A DNA stretch of 42,268 bases from Bradyrhizobium genomosp. I (2014) (GCF_000261685.1 NZ_AJQE01000037.1:1-42268); one strand, 5' to 3'; counted from the stretch's first letter, positions 17,927-26,603 are shown. Program-made: numbers and translations. Notes: generated by a model not told the origin, from the sequence alone.

Positions 17927-20290
17927 ATGAGGGCGCTCGACATCAAGCTGTTTCGCGACGTCAGGCGGCTCTGGGCGCAGGTCCTTGCCGTCGCCCTGGT
18001 CGTCGGCGGCGGGGTTGCGACACTGGTGCTTGCGGTCGGCTCGCATCGATCGCTGGAGGAGACCCGGATTGCATATTACGAGCGCTACGGCTTTGCCGAC
18101 GTGTTCGCGCAGGCCAAGCGCGCCCCCAAGGCGCTGGCCGGCAGGATCGGCGAAATCCCCGGCGTCGCCGCCGTCGACACCCGCATCGCCAAGCCGGCGC
18201 TGCTCGATATTCCCGGTTTCTCGGAGCCCGCCAGCGGCCAGTTCGTCTCGCTGCCCGACTACGGCGAGCCGCATCTCAATCGGCTCCATGTGCGGTCTGG
18301 GCGCCTTCCGGAGCCCGGGCGTTCCGAGGAAGTCGTCGTCAACGAGTCGTTCGCCCGGGCTCACGGCTTCTCGGAAGGAGCGCGGTTCTCGGCCATCCTG
18401 AACGGCAGGAAGCACGAGCTCGTCATTGTCGGCACGGCGCTGTCACCCGAGTTCGTCTACACCATCGGTCCGGGCGACCTGATGCCGGATGATCGCCGTT
18501 ACGCCATCGTCTGGATGTCGGAGAAGGCGCTCGCCGGTGTCTACGATCTCGATGGCGCCTTCTCGGCGGTATCGGTCAAGCTGCAGCCCGGCGCGTCGGA
18601 GCGCGAGGTGATCGCGCGGCTCGACACCTTGCTCGATCCGTATGGCGGTCAGGCGGCTCATGGGCGGAAGGATCAGACCTCGCACGCCTGGCTCGATCAT
18701 GAACTCGACATGCTCAACAACATGAGCCGCACGTTGCCGCCGATCTTTCTACTGGTGGCCGCGTTCCTGGTCAATCTCACCTTGACCCGGATGGTCGCGC
18801 TGGAGCGCGAACAGATCGGCCTATTCAAGGCGCTGGGCTATTCCGATGGTAGCGTCATGCTGCACTATCTGAAGTTCGTGGCCCTGATCGTCGCGATCGG
18901 AATCGTCCTGGGCGGCGTTGCCGGCACCTGGCTCGGATTGCGCGTCACGGCACTGTTCGGCGACTTCTTCCACTTCCCGTTCCTGGTGTTCGCGAAGGCC
19001 CCGGACCTGTACGTCGCCGCGGGCGCGCTCAGCGCGGCCGCCGCCGCCATCGGCGCGCTGCGGGCGCTGCGCGAGGTCGTGAAGCTGCCGCCGGCCGTCG
19101 CCATGCAGCCGCCGGCCCCGCCGGTCTATCGGCGCCTGCTGCCGGCAAGCATCCAGCTTGATCGAATCGTGTCGCAGCCGACGCTCATGATGATGCGCAA
19201 CATCGCGCGGCACCCCGTCCGCGCCGCATTCACGGTGCTCGGCATGGCGCTGGCCACGGCGATCCTGATCGTCTCGCTGTTCACCCGCGACTCGATGGAG
19301 CACCTGATCGACGTCACCTACTTCATGGCCGACCGGCAGGACGCGACCATCGGTTTCGCCGAGAAGCGGATCGCGAACGTGGTGGAGCAGGTGCGTCGGC
19401 TTCCGGGCGTTCTCGCCGCAGAGCCGTTCCGCGAGGTGCCGGTTCGCATTCGCCACGGCAACGTCGAACGGCGGATCGCCATCAGCGGCCGGCCCACTGA
19501 CGCCGATCTCAGGCGCATCATCGACGCCGACCTCCGGCCGGTCGCGCTTCCCGAAACGGGCCTCGCGATCTCCAGCATGCTCGCCGATATCCTCGGCGTC
19601 GGCCCCGGCGACGCCGTCGAGCTCGATCTCCTGGAGGGCGCCCGGCGCACCGTGACGATGCCGGTCGTGGCCACTGTCGAGGACTATTTCGGCATCAGGG
19701 GAATGATGGACATCGAGGCGCTGCGCAAGCTGATGCGCGAGGCGCCGGTCGTGAACAGCGTGAACCTCAGCCTCGACGGCAACCGGGCGGAGGATTTCTA
19801 CGCGGCGGTGAAGTCGATGCCGACGGTCGGCGGCGTGGCGCTGCAGCGCGTCTCGCTGGCGAACTTCCGCAAGACGGTCGCATTGCTCGTCACCACGATG
19901 GCGAGCATCTACACCGGGCTCGCCGCCGTGATCGCGTTCGGCGTGGTCTACAACAATGCCCGCATCTCGCTGTCCGAACGGGCGCGGGAGCTGGCCAGCT
20001 TGCGCGTGATCGGTTTCACGCGCGGCGAGGTGCTGCGCATCCTCCTGCTTGAACTGGCCATCCTCACCGCGATCGCCCAGCCGCCGGGCTGGCTGATGGG
20101 CTATGGTCTTGCATGGGTGATGAAGACGAATCTGGCCGGCGAATTGATGCGCGTCCGCCTCGTCGTCGAGCATTCGACCTATGTCATCGCGACCTCCGTC
20201 GTGGCGCTGGCGGCCATCGCCTCCGCCGCGGTCATCCGTGAGCGCATCGACAAGCTGGACCTGGTCGCGGTCCTCAAGACGCGAGACTAG
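17927..20290 (+). CDS. FtsX-like ABC permease, duplicated form
   Basis: This inner-membrane permease of about 787 residues is built as a duplicated MacB-PCD/FtsX unit. The first unit is an N-terminal helix (LWAQVLAVALVVGGGVATLVL), a periplasmic domain (~40-245) and three helices (~260-375). The second is a helix around residue 430 (AFTVLGMALATAILIVSLF), another periplasmic domain (~450-655) and three FtsX helices (~665-780). No ATPase is fused, unlike MacB. Such permeases act in export or envelope mechanotransmission with an adaptor; the substrate is unknown. The start may be the ATG at 17927 or the GTG at 17918 that overlaps the upstream stop. The adaptor gene begins two bases after its stop. 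Confidence 0.9.
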   Translation: MRALDIKLFRDVRRLWAQVLAVALVVGGGVATLVLAVGSHRSLEETRIAYYERYGFADVFAQAKRAPKALAGRIGEIPGVAAVDTRIAKPALLDIPGFSEPASGQFVSLPDYGEPHLNRLHVRSGRLPEPGRSEEVVVNESFARAHGFSEGARFSAILNGRKHELVIVGTALSPEFVYTIGPGDLMPDDRRYAIVWMSEKALAGVYDLDGAFSAVSVKLQPGASEREVIARLDTLLDPYGGQAAHGRKDQTSHAWLDHELDMLNNMSRTLPPIFLLVAAFLVNLTLTRMVALEREQIGLFKALGYSDGSVMLHYLKFVALIVAIGIVLGGVAGTWLGLRVTALFGDFFHFPFLVFAKAPDLYVAAGALSAAAAAIGALRALREVVKLPPAVAMQPPAPPVYRRLLPASIQLDRIVSQPTLMMMRNIARHPVRAAFTVLGMALATAILIVSLFTRDSMEHLIDVTYFMADRQDATIGFAEKRIANVVEQVRRLPGVLAAEPFREVPVRIRHGNVERRIAISGRPTDADLRRIIDADLRPVALPETGLAISSMLADILGVGPGDAVELDLLEGARRTVTMPVVATVEDYFGIRGMMDIEALRKLMREAPVVNSVNLSLDGNRAEDFYAAVKSMPTVGGVALQRVSLANFRKTVALLVTTMASIYTGLAAVIAFGVVYNNARISLSERARELASLRVIGFTRGEVLRILLLELAILTAIAQPPGWLMGYGLAWVMKTNLAGELMRVRLVVEHSTYVIATSVVALAAIASAAVIRERIDKLDLVAVLKTRD

Positions 20291-20292
20291 CC

Positions 20293-21531
20293 ATGCCCGC
20301 CAATTGGACCAAACGTATCGTCGGTGTCGCGCTTCTGGCCGCGATCGCAGGAGGGCTGGCCTGGTTCGCCTGGCCGCGACCCGTTCTGGTCGATCTCGCG
20401 ACCGTGGCGAAGCGGCCGATCGAAATCACGGCGGATGACGACGGCAAGACTCGCGTGCGCCATGTCTACACCGTCTCGGCGCCCATCGCAGGGAAGGTTC
20501 TCAGGATCTCGCATCCGCTCGGCGAGCGGGGACCCTCGCTTCACGTCGGCGACGAGGTTGCCGCCAACCAGACTGTCGTCGCACTGATGCAGCCGACGCT
20601 GCCGGGCTTCATCGATGTGCGCTCGCGCGACCAGCTTCGGGCCGAGGTGCTGGCCGCCGATGCTGCCATTCAGCAGCAGGAAGCCGAGGTGAAGCGGATC
20701 GAAGCCGCGCTGGATTTTTCCAGGACCGAATTCCAGCGGGCGCAGACCTTGCTGCGGACCCAGTCCATTTCGGCCCAAGCCTTCGACAGGGCGAAATTCG
20801 ACGTCGCCACCAACGAGGCCGCCTTGGCGAGCGCCAAAGCCCAGGTCGACATGCGTCGCGCGGTGCGCACAAGTCTTGCGGCGCGGTTGATGGATCCGGC
20901 CAACGCCGCGCCGTCGGCGGAGCCGATGTGTTGCATCCGTGTGCTGGCACCGGCGAGCGGACGGGTGCTGAAGATCATCCAGGACAGCGAGACGACGGTC
21001 CTGCCCGGGACGCCGCTGGTCGATATCGGCAACCCGCTCGATCTCGAGGTCGTCGCCGACCTGCTCTCGACCGACGCCGTCCAGGTCAATGTCGGCGCGC
21101 CGGTGCGGATCGATGGCTGGGGCGGACCGTCCATCAGGGGAAAGGTGGTCCGTGTTGATCCCGCCGGCTTCCTCAAGGTCTCAGCACTCGGCATCGAGGA
21201 GCAGCGCGTCCGGGTTACCATCGATTTCAGCGACCCGCCTGAGACATGGGCCTCGCTCGGACACGACTACCGCGTCATCGTCCACGTGACGACGTGGAGC
21301 GCCGCTGACGCCCTGACCGTGCCGGTGAGCGCCTTGTTCCGGAAAGGTGATCAGTGGGCCGTATTCACCGACGACAACGGCCGCGCCAAGACGGCTCTCG
21401 TCCAGATCGGCCATCTCAACAACCGGGTGGCCGAAGTTCTCTCAGGACTCGTCGCCGGCGACCGCGTCGTGCTGCACCCGAGCGACCGGATCGCCGATGG
21501 GGTCAGGATCGCGCAAAGGGGCACGGAATAG
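20293..21531 (+). CDS. HlyD/MacA-type periplasmic adaptor
   Basis: This 412-residue membrane-anchored periplasmic adaptor has an N-terminal anchor (IVGVALLAAIAGGLAWFAW). It continues with a barrel-sandwich half (YTVSAPIAGKVLRI), a long helical hairpin (~115-200, rich in Gln, Glu and Ala) and the second lipoyl half (IRVLAPASGRVLKI). A beta-barrel (~250-340) and a membrane-proximal domain follow, ending VLSGLVAGDRVVLHPSDR. It would connect the ABC permease to an outer-membrane channel, which is not encoded here. An unusual Met-Cys-Cys (EPMCCIR) precedes the second lipoyl half; in a secreted protein this could be a disulfide or a soft-metal site (speculation). It is the last gene of the cassette; a decayed region follows. 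Confidence 0.9.
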   Translation: MPANWTKRIVGVALLAAIAGGLAWFAWPRPVLVDLATVAKRPIEITADDDGKTRVRHVYTVSAPIAGKVLRISHPLGERGPSLHVGDEVAANQTVVALMQPTLPGFIDVRSRDQLRAEVLAADAAIQQQEAEVKRIEAALDFSRTEFQRAQTLLRTQSISAQAFDRAKFDVATNEAALASAKAQVDMRRAVRTSLAARLMDPANAAPSAEPMCCIRVLAPASGRVLKIIQDSETTVLPGTPLVDIGNPLDLEVVADLLSTDAVQVNVGAPVRIDGWGGPSIRGKVVRVDPAGFLKVSALGIEEQRVRVTIDFSDPPETWASLGHDYRVIVHVTTWSAADALTVPVSALFRKGDQWAVFTDDNGRAKTALVQIGHLNNRVAEVLSGLVAGDRVVLHPSDRIADGVRIAQRGTE

Positions 21532-21639
21532 AGGCCCGTGACGGAACGCCACCCGCATGGCGCGATTCCACCGTCAGGCCGCGATGCGGCCGAGATCGAG
21601 CGATGGCCCGCACGTGTCATGGATCGCAGTCACGTGGAC

Positions 21640-22755
21640 TCAGGATGTGTTTTGCGCCGCAGTTTCGTTGCCTCCGCGTGTCCGTTCCATTTGCCCCGTC
21701 CACCCGAGGGCCGAGATCAGACTCATGTAGGCTTGAAAGTCCGCGCCGGTCATATTCAAGGAGCGGCTGCACTGTTGGAAGGCTTCCTCATATTGACGGA
21801 GGTGCAGGTGTGCGACGCAGAGGAGCCGCGCTGTGATGGTCTCGCGCAGGACGGCCAGATTTGCGAGGTCGCCGTCGAACCGATCTGACCAGATGTCACG
21901 GGTGGTCTGAAGGTCGGTGAGAGATACGTTGACCCGCACCCGGTCTCCGTTGCGTCTCACCGCGCCCTGCACGGCCCAGCGGATGCCGAGATTCGTCCCG
22001 AGCTGCTGCAAATCGATCGGCTTCTTCCTGTAGGTGAAGGCAGTATCGCGTCCGACAACCATGGTGGCGGCCGTTCGCGCGAGATCGGTCGTCAAATCTG
22101 TCGAGATAACGTCGGCAAAGGAGTCCTGCGCCGGATCGTCGTTGAGGCTGGCGAAGGGCAACACGACGAGAGAGAGACGAGGTGCGATCTCGGGCCTGAC
22201 TGTCGGTTGTCCTTGGATGTTTTGAGCTTCCCGTTTTGCATCAGTGCGGACCGCGTTCCAGACATTCCAGTATCCGGCAGCGCCGCCGGCGATTGCGCCG
22301 ATGGCGGCGATCGACGCCAGCACTCTGCCGACGAGCTTCAGACGACCCCTGAGGTCCTCCAGCCGGCGAGCGGATCGCTGCCCGCCGACAGCGCTGGCAG
22401 AGGTCACCAGAGCCGTGGCCGCTGCAGCGGTTGCTGGTCGCCGATCCTCATCGTGCACGGCGCCCACGAAACGAAAGCCCTTTCGTGGAAATGTCTTGAT
22501 AAGACGTTGTTGCTGGCCGGAGTCGCCGATCGCGCGTCGGACGGCGTTCAGCCGGGTCGTCAACGCGGCATCGGATACGATCCGGCCGTTCCAGATCGCG
22601 TTGACGAGATCGTCCTTGCTGACGACGCGATCCCGGCTGCGGATCAGATGTTCGAGCAGATCGAGAACCTGGGGTGTCGTCGGCACGACATCGGGTCCGC
22701 GTCGCAATTCGCGCCGCTCGGTATCCAACGCACAGTCCTCGAAGAAATAGCGCAT
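21640..22755 (-). CDS. CadC-like winged-helix regulator, C-terminally truncated
   Basis: This 371-residue protein begins with an OmpR-type winged helix (1-100, VVSKDDLVNAIWNGRIVSDAALTTRLNAVRRAIGD, then RKGFRFVG). One membrane helix (~141-163) and a periplasmic TolB/FlgO-like domain (~195-300, LVVLPFASLNDDPAQDSFADVI) follow. Full-length relatives continue for some 200 residues of TPR repeats. Here, at about residue 310 (near base 21826), the text jumps from ETITAR to LCVAHLHLRQYEEAFQQC, a late TPR, and ends in a non-homologous tail (RTRGGNETAAQNTS). That is the picture of an internal deletion plus loss of the true C-terminus. DNA binding may survive, but sensing is probably impaired. The start at 22755 (MRYFFEDC) is preferred over the ATG at 22782. 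Confidence 0.78.
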   Translation of the reverse strand: MRYFFEDCALDTERRELRRGPDVVPTTPQVLDLLEHLIRSRDRVVSKDDLVNAIWNGRIVSDAALTTRLNAVRRAIGDSGQQQRLIKTFPRKGFRFVGAVHDEDRRPATAAAATALVTSASAVGGQRSARRLEDLRGRLKLVGRVLASIAAIGAIAGGAAGYWNVWNAVRTDAKREAQNIQGQPTVRPEIAPRLSLVVLPFASLNDDPAQDSFADVISTDLTTDLARTAATMVVGRDTAFTYRKKPIDLQQLGTNLGIRWAVQGAVRRNGDRVRVNVSLTDLQTTRDIWSDRFDGDLANLAVLRETITARLLCVAHLHLRQYEEAFQQCSRSLNMTGADFQAYMSLISALGWTGQMERTRGGNETAAQNTS

Positions 22756-22831
22756 GGCACCATTTCCAGGCCTGCCCTCCATCCTCCGAGGGCGCGGGAG
22801 CAGTTGTCCGCGGACAATAGGCCTTCGGCGG

Positions 22832-22847
22832 GGAAAATGTAAGCCGC
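22832..22847. promoter_or_regulatory. 16-base conserved upstream motif, copy 1
   Basis: GGAAAATGTAAGCCGC (GCGGCTTACATTTTCC on the gene's strand) lies about 77 bases upstream of the CadC-like start at 22755. The identical 16 bases recur at 23237-23252, about 80 bases upstream of the second CadC-like copy. Near-identical spacing to both paralogues suggests a promoter or operator element inherited with the gene. Confidence 0.5.
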
Positions 22848-22884
22848 GAAGCAGTCCGCCCCGTCAGGGGGCGCAGCGTCGCGC

Positions 22885-23157
22885 CTGTCTGGAAGGCCCG
22901 CTTCGCGGAGAGCCTCCTCGAAGATCGCGAAGTCATCTGCGCGGCGAAACGGCGCCAGATTCCTCAGATTGGCACGAAGATCTGGATTGCATTCAAGCGC
23001 TTGCAGGACGGATCGTTGCGCTCGCGCACGCCTCCCCGCGATTTATCAAGTAGTCGAGAATGTCGAAGACCTGTGGCGCAACGGGAACAGCATCAATCTC
23101 GCGATGCAGCTCGCGCCGATCCGTGTCGAGCAGGTATTCATCGAAGGAATGGCGCAA
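22885..23157 (-). pseudogene. Head-and-tail remnant of a second CadC-like regulator
   Basis: From a TTG at 23157 (AGGAG seven bases ahead, where the paralogue has ATG) the frame reads RHSFDEYLLDTDRRELHRE and then APQVFDILDYLIN, a clear match to the first ~45 residues of the neighbouring CadC-like protein. It then breaks and stops at 22993. In another frame the downstream DNA reads ECNPDLRANLRNLAPFRRAD and EEALREAGLPD. This is the kind of C-terminus found on full-length TPR-containing relatives. So only the two ends of a long gene survive, joined by a deletion of probably more than a kilobase, with a frameshift. It is non-functional. Confidence 0.75.
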
Positions 23158-23220
23158 GTTGCCACTCCTGTAGCCAACACGCCGTTGGATGAAGCCGCCC
23201 GTGCACCTGGTGGGACGTAA

Positions 23221-23252
23221 AGTAAGCCGCTGGTCAGGAAAATGTAAGCCGC
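23221..23252. promoter_or_regulatory. Conserved upstream motif, copy 2, with adjacent half-repeat
   Basis: The 16-base GGAAAATGTAAGCCGC at 23237-23252 is identical to that at 22832-22847. A shorter direct repeat, GTAAGCCGC, occurs 21 bases earlier at 23222-23230. The pair lies 65-100 bases upstream of the pseudogene start on the minus strand and about 70 bases upstream of the rightward gene at 23322, so it could serve either direction. Confidence 0.5.
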
Positions 23253-23321
23253 CCGTCAAGCGTGTCCGGCGACATCCTGGCATCCTGCCATCGGTAGAGG
23301 TATCGCCAAGGGATATCGCCG

Positions 23322-24296
23322 ATGAGTGCCATCCACGGCGTTGCACCGGTGCGACGGACTGCCACACCTGCGCAACAGGCAGCCACCCTTTTCCTGCGGC
23401 TCTGGAGTGCATGGCAGGAACGCCGCAGACGGCGGAAGGCGCGAGCCGCTCTCTGTGCCCTCAGCGATCGGGAGCTGATGGATATCGGCGCGACGCGCGC
23501 AGAGATTGACTACATTGCCTTGCAGCAAGCCAGCGCAAGGCCCCATTGTTCGACACACCGGCGCATTGGCAATGCGCTTGCGATCTTGTTGCTCTTCCAC
23601 CTGCTTGGCCTGATTTCCGCAAATCGCGCCGAGGCTCAATGCACTGCGCAAGATGTCCTGCGAAGACATCTGGCGGTCAAATCAGTTCCGCCAGCTCCTG
23701 GATCGGCCATTCCGGTTGGCCACGCTGCAGATGTTTCAGTGTGGAAGACGATCCTGACCGGTACGTTCACGGATACTTTCGCTCTTCGCAACGCGATGAG
23801 TGAAATGGGGTGCGGCGTCGGAAACGCGGCGGCTGAGATACTGGCCCGACCGGCCTTTACTCTGAGCAGCAGGAAGGCGGCAGTCATGCTTGTTACCGTG
23901 TCGGTTGCCGAGCTCGGCTTCCGGGGCGAGACATCGTCGCTGCGGGAGATCTATGCGCGCGCGCAAGAGCTCGGCTTCGTTCTGGCGCCGCCCGAAATCG
24001 CGCCCCAGCTGAGACTTCAATATTTGGACCAGCCGATCGGTGAGTTTCTCATCATTGGGATGGAGCCTATCGAGACGTGGGCGGGTGAAGCGGTCGTCCT
24101 GACGGTAGCCAATGGCGGAGCAGGCCTCGTCCTGATCGGCCAGGATGGCCGTGAGGACGCGCAGATATCTGCGATGTCCCGTTTTGTGTTCGTGCGACCC
24201 GATATATCCGAGCCTGCGGATGCTGCCGCGATAGTCAGGTTCGAAAGGGAGAACCCGCGCGGAAGCGTCGGGCTTGGTCAGGGAGACAGGCGATGA
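23322..24296 (+). CDS. DUF1127 domain fused to a membrane segment and a periplasmic domain of unknown function
   Basis: This 324-residue protein has a DUF1127 motif at residues ~28-66 (Arg-rich RRRRRKARAALCALSDREL then DIGATRAEIDYIA). DUF1127 proteins are normally small, 45-90 residues, soluble and RNA- or stress-related. Here it runs without a stop into a signal-peptide-like helix (~82-104, NALAILLLFHLLGLISANRA, with AEA resembling a cleavage site). A domain of ~210 residues follows, containing APPEIAPQLRLQYLDQP and FLIIGMEPIETW. I recall similar wording (PAEVGPQLRL, MEPI) from uncharacterised short proteins in other bacteria, but know no function. Either it is a genuine membrane-tethered DUF1127, or two genes merged through loss of a stop. 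The stop overlaps the next start (ATGA). Confidence 0.7.
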   Translation: MSAIHGVAPVRRTATPAQQAATLFLRLWSAWQERRRRRKARAALCALSDRELMDIGATRAEIDYIALQQASARPHCSTHRRIGNALAILLLFHLLGLISANRAEAQCTAQDVLRRHLAVKSVPPAPGSAIPVGHAADVSVWKTILTGTFTDTFALRNAMSEMGCGVGNAAAEILARPAFTLSSRKAAVMLVTVSVAELGFRGETSSLREIYARAQELGFVLAPPEIAPQLRLQYLDQPIGEFLIIGMEPIETWAGEAVVLTVANGGAGLVLIGQDGREDAQISAMSRFVFVRPDISEPADAAAIVRFERENPRGSVGLGQGDRR

Positions 24297-25267
24297 TCAC
24301 GCGTCGTGACGTGCTGTCGACCGCCGCTGCCGCGCTCACCGCCACGCATCTTGTGCCGCGCGCGCTCGCACAGCCGCTCTCAAAGACCGTACACATCGTG
24401 ACGGGCTTCTCGCCTGGGCTACAGGACGCCATGGCGCGGCTCGTGGCCGGACAGATGAGCGGCTATGCGGAAGCCATCGTGGTTGAGACCCGGCCGGGCG
24501 CAGGCGGTCGCATCGCGGTGGAGGCTGTTAAGGGCGCCGACGCGGATGGATCGGCCCTGCTGTTCGCACCGCTCGGGTTCATGATATTCTTTCCGCACGT
24601 CTACAAGAACCTGAGATACCATCCGCGGGATTTCACGCCGGTGTCGGCCGTCGCCTCGTCGCCGACATTGCTGACGGTCGGACCGAAGGTGCCGGCCGAC
24701 GTCGAGACGCTGGCGGATTTCGTTGCTTAGTGCCGCGCCAATCCGAAGCTCGCCACCTTTGGCACGCCGGGCGCCGGAACCACGCTGCATTTTCTCGGCA
24801 CGATGCTGGGCCGCAGCGGGGGCTTCGACTTTCTTCACGTGCCCTATCAGGGTGGCGGTGCGATTCAGGATCTGGTCAAGGGCGTGATTGCTGCGACCGT
24901 CATGCCGATCGGCAGCTCGCTCGGGCTCGTCCAGTCCGGTGATCTCCGCGCGCTGGCGACCACCGGGCCGCGCCGCTGCCCGCTCGTTCCGGTGGTACCG
25001 ACGGTCCAGGAAGCCGGATATCCGTCGCTCGAGGACCTCACATGGTTTGCGTTTTTCGTTCCGGCCAAGACACCGGCGCCGATCGTCGATAAGCTCAACG
25101 CCGCGATCCAGGCGGCCTTGCGCACCGAAGAAGTCAAGGCCGGCATGGCAAAGCTGGCCGTCGAGCCCGACGCGATCGCCATGGAAGACTTCGCCAGGCT
25201 GATCGCATCCGAATCCGACCGGTGGAAGGCGATCGTCGAGGCAACGGGGTTCGTCCCGACCGACTGA
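24293..25267 (+). pseudogene. Bug/TctC-type solute-binding protein interrupted by one in-frame TAG
   Basis: The frame encodes a 324-residue tripartite tricarboxylate receptor (Bug) protein. It has a Tat-like signal (MITRRDVLSTAAAALTATHL), then VHIVTGFSPGLQDAMARLVA, VVETRPGAGGRIAVEAVKGA, ATFGTPGAGTTLHFLGTML, FLHVPYQGGGAIQDLVKG and a normal C-terminus ending TGFVPTD. A single TAG at 24728-24730 interrupts it between FVA and CRANPKLATF. Relatives have Trp here (FVAWCRANP), so one G-to-A change (TGG to TAG) explains it. Everything downstream stays open and in frame, so the lesion is recent or a sequencing error. No TctA/TctB membrane subunits are adjacent, which is usual for Bug orphans. The start overlaps the upstream stop. 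Confidence 0.88.
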
Positions 25268-25292
25268 AGCGGCATTTGACAGGAGGCAACAC

Positions 25293-26309
25293 ATGAGCCA
25301 GCGGGCGTCCGTGCATGATCTCGTGCAGTCGCATCGCATCACCGCGGTGATCTATGCGGCGGCGAAGCTCAATCTCGCCGAGGCGATCGGCAATGAGGTG
25401 AAATCGGTGTCCGAACTCGCCCGGCTGGTGTCCGTCGATGCAAGTGCGCTGCGCAGGTTGCTCGTGGGCCTGACGACACTTGGCCTGTGCAGGCAGGTGG
25501 ACCGGGACCGGTTTGCCATGACCGATCTCGGGCGGCAGCTCGACGAGGCCGCCGATCCGTCATTCAAGGACTGGGTTCTCTTTGAGGGCGAAATGCTGGC
25601 GCAGTCCTGGAGCGGACTGGTCGACTCGATTCGCTCCGGGAAGAGCGCGGGCGAGTTGCGCGGCGACGGCGACGATCGCTATGCCGCGACAAGCAATGCG
25701 CCGGAATGGAACCGCCGGTTCAACGCCGCGATGGCCAACCTCACCCTGTCCATTGTTCCAAGGATCGTTGCAGCCCACGACTTCGCGGTCGCGCGCGTTG
25801 TCATGGACCTCGGTGCCGGCACCGGCGAATTGATCGGCGGTGTACTCATGCACAACCCACATCTCGAGGGCATCGCCTTCGACCTTGCGCGCTGCGAGGC
25901 TGGAGCGCATGCGCATTTTGACCGGCTTGGCATCGCCGATCGCTGCCGTTTCGTCGCCGGAAGTTTCTTTGAAAGGGTTCCGGGCGGCGCGGACACGATC
26001 CTGATGAAGAGCATCCTGCACAATTGGAAGGACGATCGTTGCGAGGTCATTCTGCGCAACTGCCGGGATGCGCTGCCGGCAAGTGGAACGTTGATTGTGA
26101 TCGAGCGGATCATGCCGGAGCTTGCCACGACCGAGGCCCAGGACCGCTCCTGCGCCATGAGCGACCTCAACATGCTGAGGGGGCCCGGCGGTTGCGAGCG
26201 GACGGAAGCCGAGTATCTCAGGCTGGCCATCCCGGCCGGCTTTGCCTTCGTCGGCACGAGTGGTATCGGCTCGTTCAGCTTGCTCCAATTCATAAAGGTT
26301 GGACACTGA
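25293..26309 (+). CDS. SAM-dependent O-methyltransferase with winged-helix dimerisation domain
   Basis: This cytosolic protein of 338 residues matches the plant/hydroxyneurosporene O-methyltransferase family. An N-terminal winged-helix dimerisation domain (~1-100, VSELARLVSVDASALRRLLVGLTTLGL) precedes a Rossmann methyltransferase domain. Motif I is VVMDLGAGTGELIGG, and the catalytic-type segment is MKSILHNWKDDRCEVILRNC, where the His in LHNW is the usual general base. The product could be an O-methylated phenolic or polyketide; no pathway partner is nearby, so the substrate is unknown. A strong ribosome-binding site (AGGAGG, seven bases ahead) fixes the start. It follows the broken Bug gene by 25 bases and may share its transcript. 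Confidence 0.88.
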   Translation: MSQRASVHDLVQSHRITAVIYAAAKLNLAEAIGNEVKSVSELARLVSVDASALRRLLVGLTTLGLCRQVDRDRFAMTDLGRQLDEAADPSFKDWVLFEGEMLAQSWSGLVDSIRSGKSAGELRGDGDDRYAATSNAPEWNRRFNAAMANLTLSIVPRIVAAHDFAVARVVMDLGAGTGELIGGVLMHNPHLEGIAFDLARCEAGAHAHFDRLGIADRCRFVAGSFFERVPGGADTILMKSILHNWKDDRCEVILRNCRDALPASGTLIVIERIMPELATTEAQDRSCAMSDLNMLRGPGGCERTEAEYLRLAIPAGFAFVGTSGIGSFSLLQFIKVGH

Positions 26310-26603
26310 CTGCGCCAACTACCGAGCCTCAATGTGCCGCGTCGCGTTCTCCGGCCCTGCCGGTCACATACGTTGCGATCCTGGCATCATCCCCCTGTCT
26401 TGCCCGACGGGTCAAACGGAATTCCGATAATCGAAAAAGTTCAATCCCAACAAGCCCCCGTCTACTGTGCATGGGGTTGTTTTCGACATTTTGGTTGTCC
26501 GGGTTAGTTGTCCGGCCCGAACGGCTCGGATCAGACCTGTCCTGTCACGAAATTTGGTTTCGCCTTCGTCGCCATGGCCGAACTTGGCCCGGCCATCCCC
26601 GCC

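Noticed and set aside
24728..24730. TAG read as a recoded amino acid such as pyrrolysine
   Set aside because: No methylamine methyltransferase or pyrrolysine machinery is seen, the family has Trp here, and one point mutation explains it.
26310..26603. Gene or RNA in the 294-base gap before lepA
   Set aside because: There is no open frame with coding character, no tRNA-like fold and no terminator. A TTGCCCGACGGGTCAAA string resembles a common Bradyrhizobium repeat, but no second copy is visible here.
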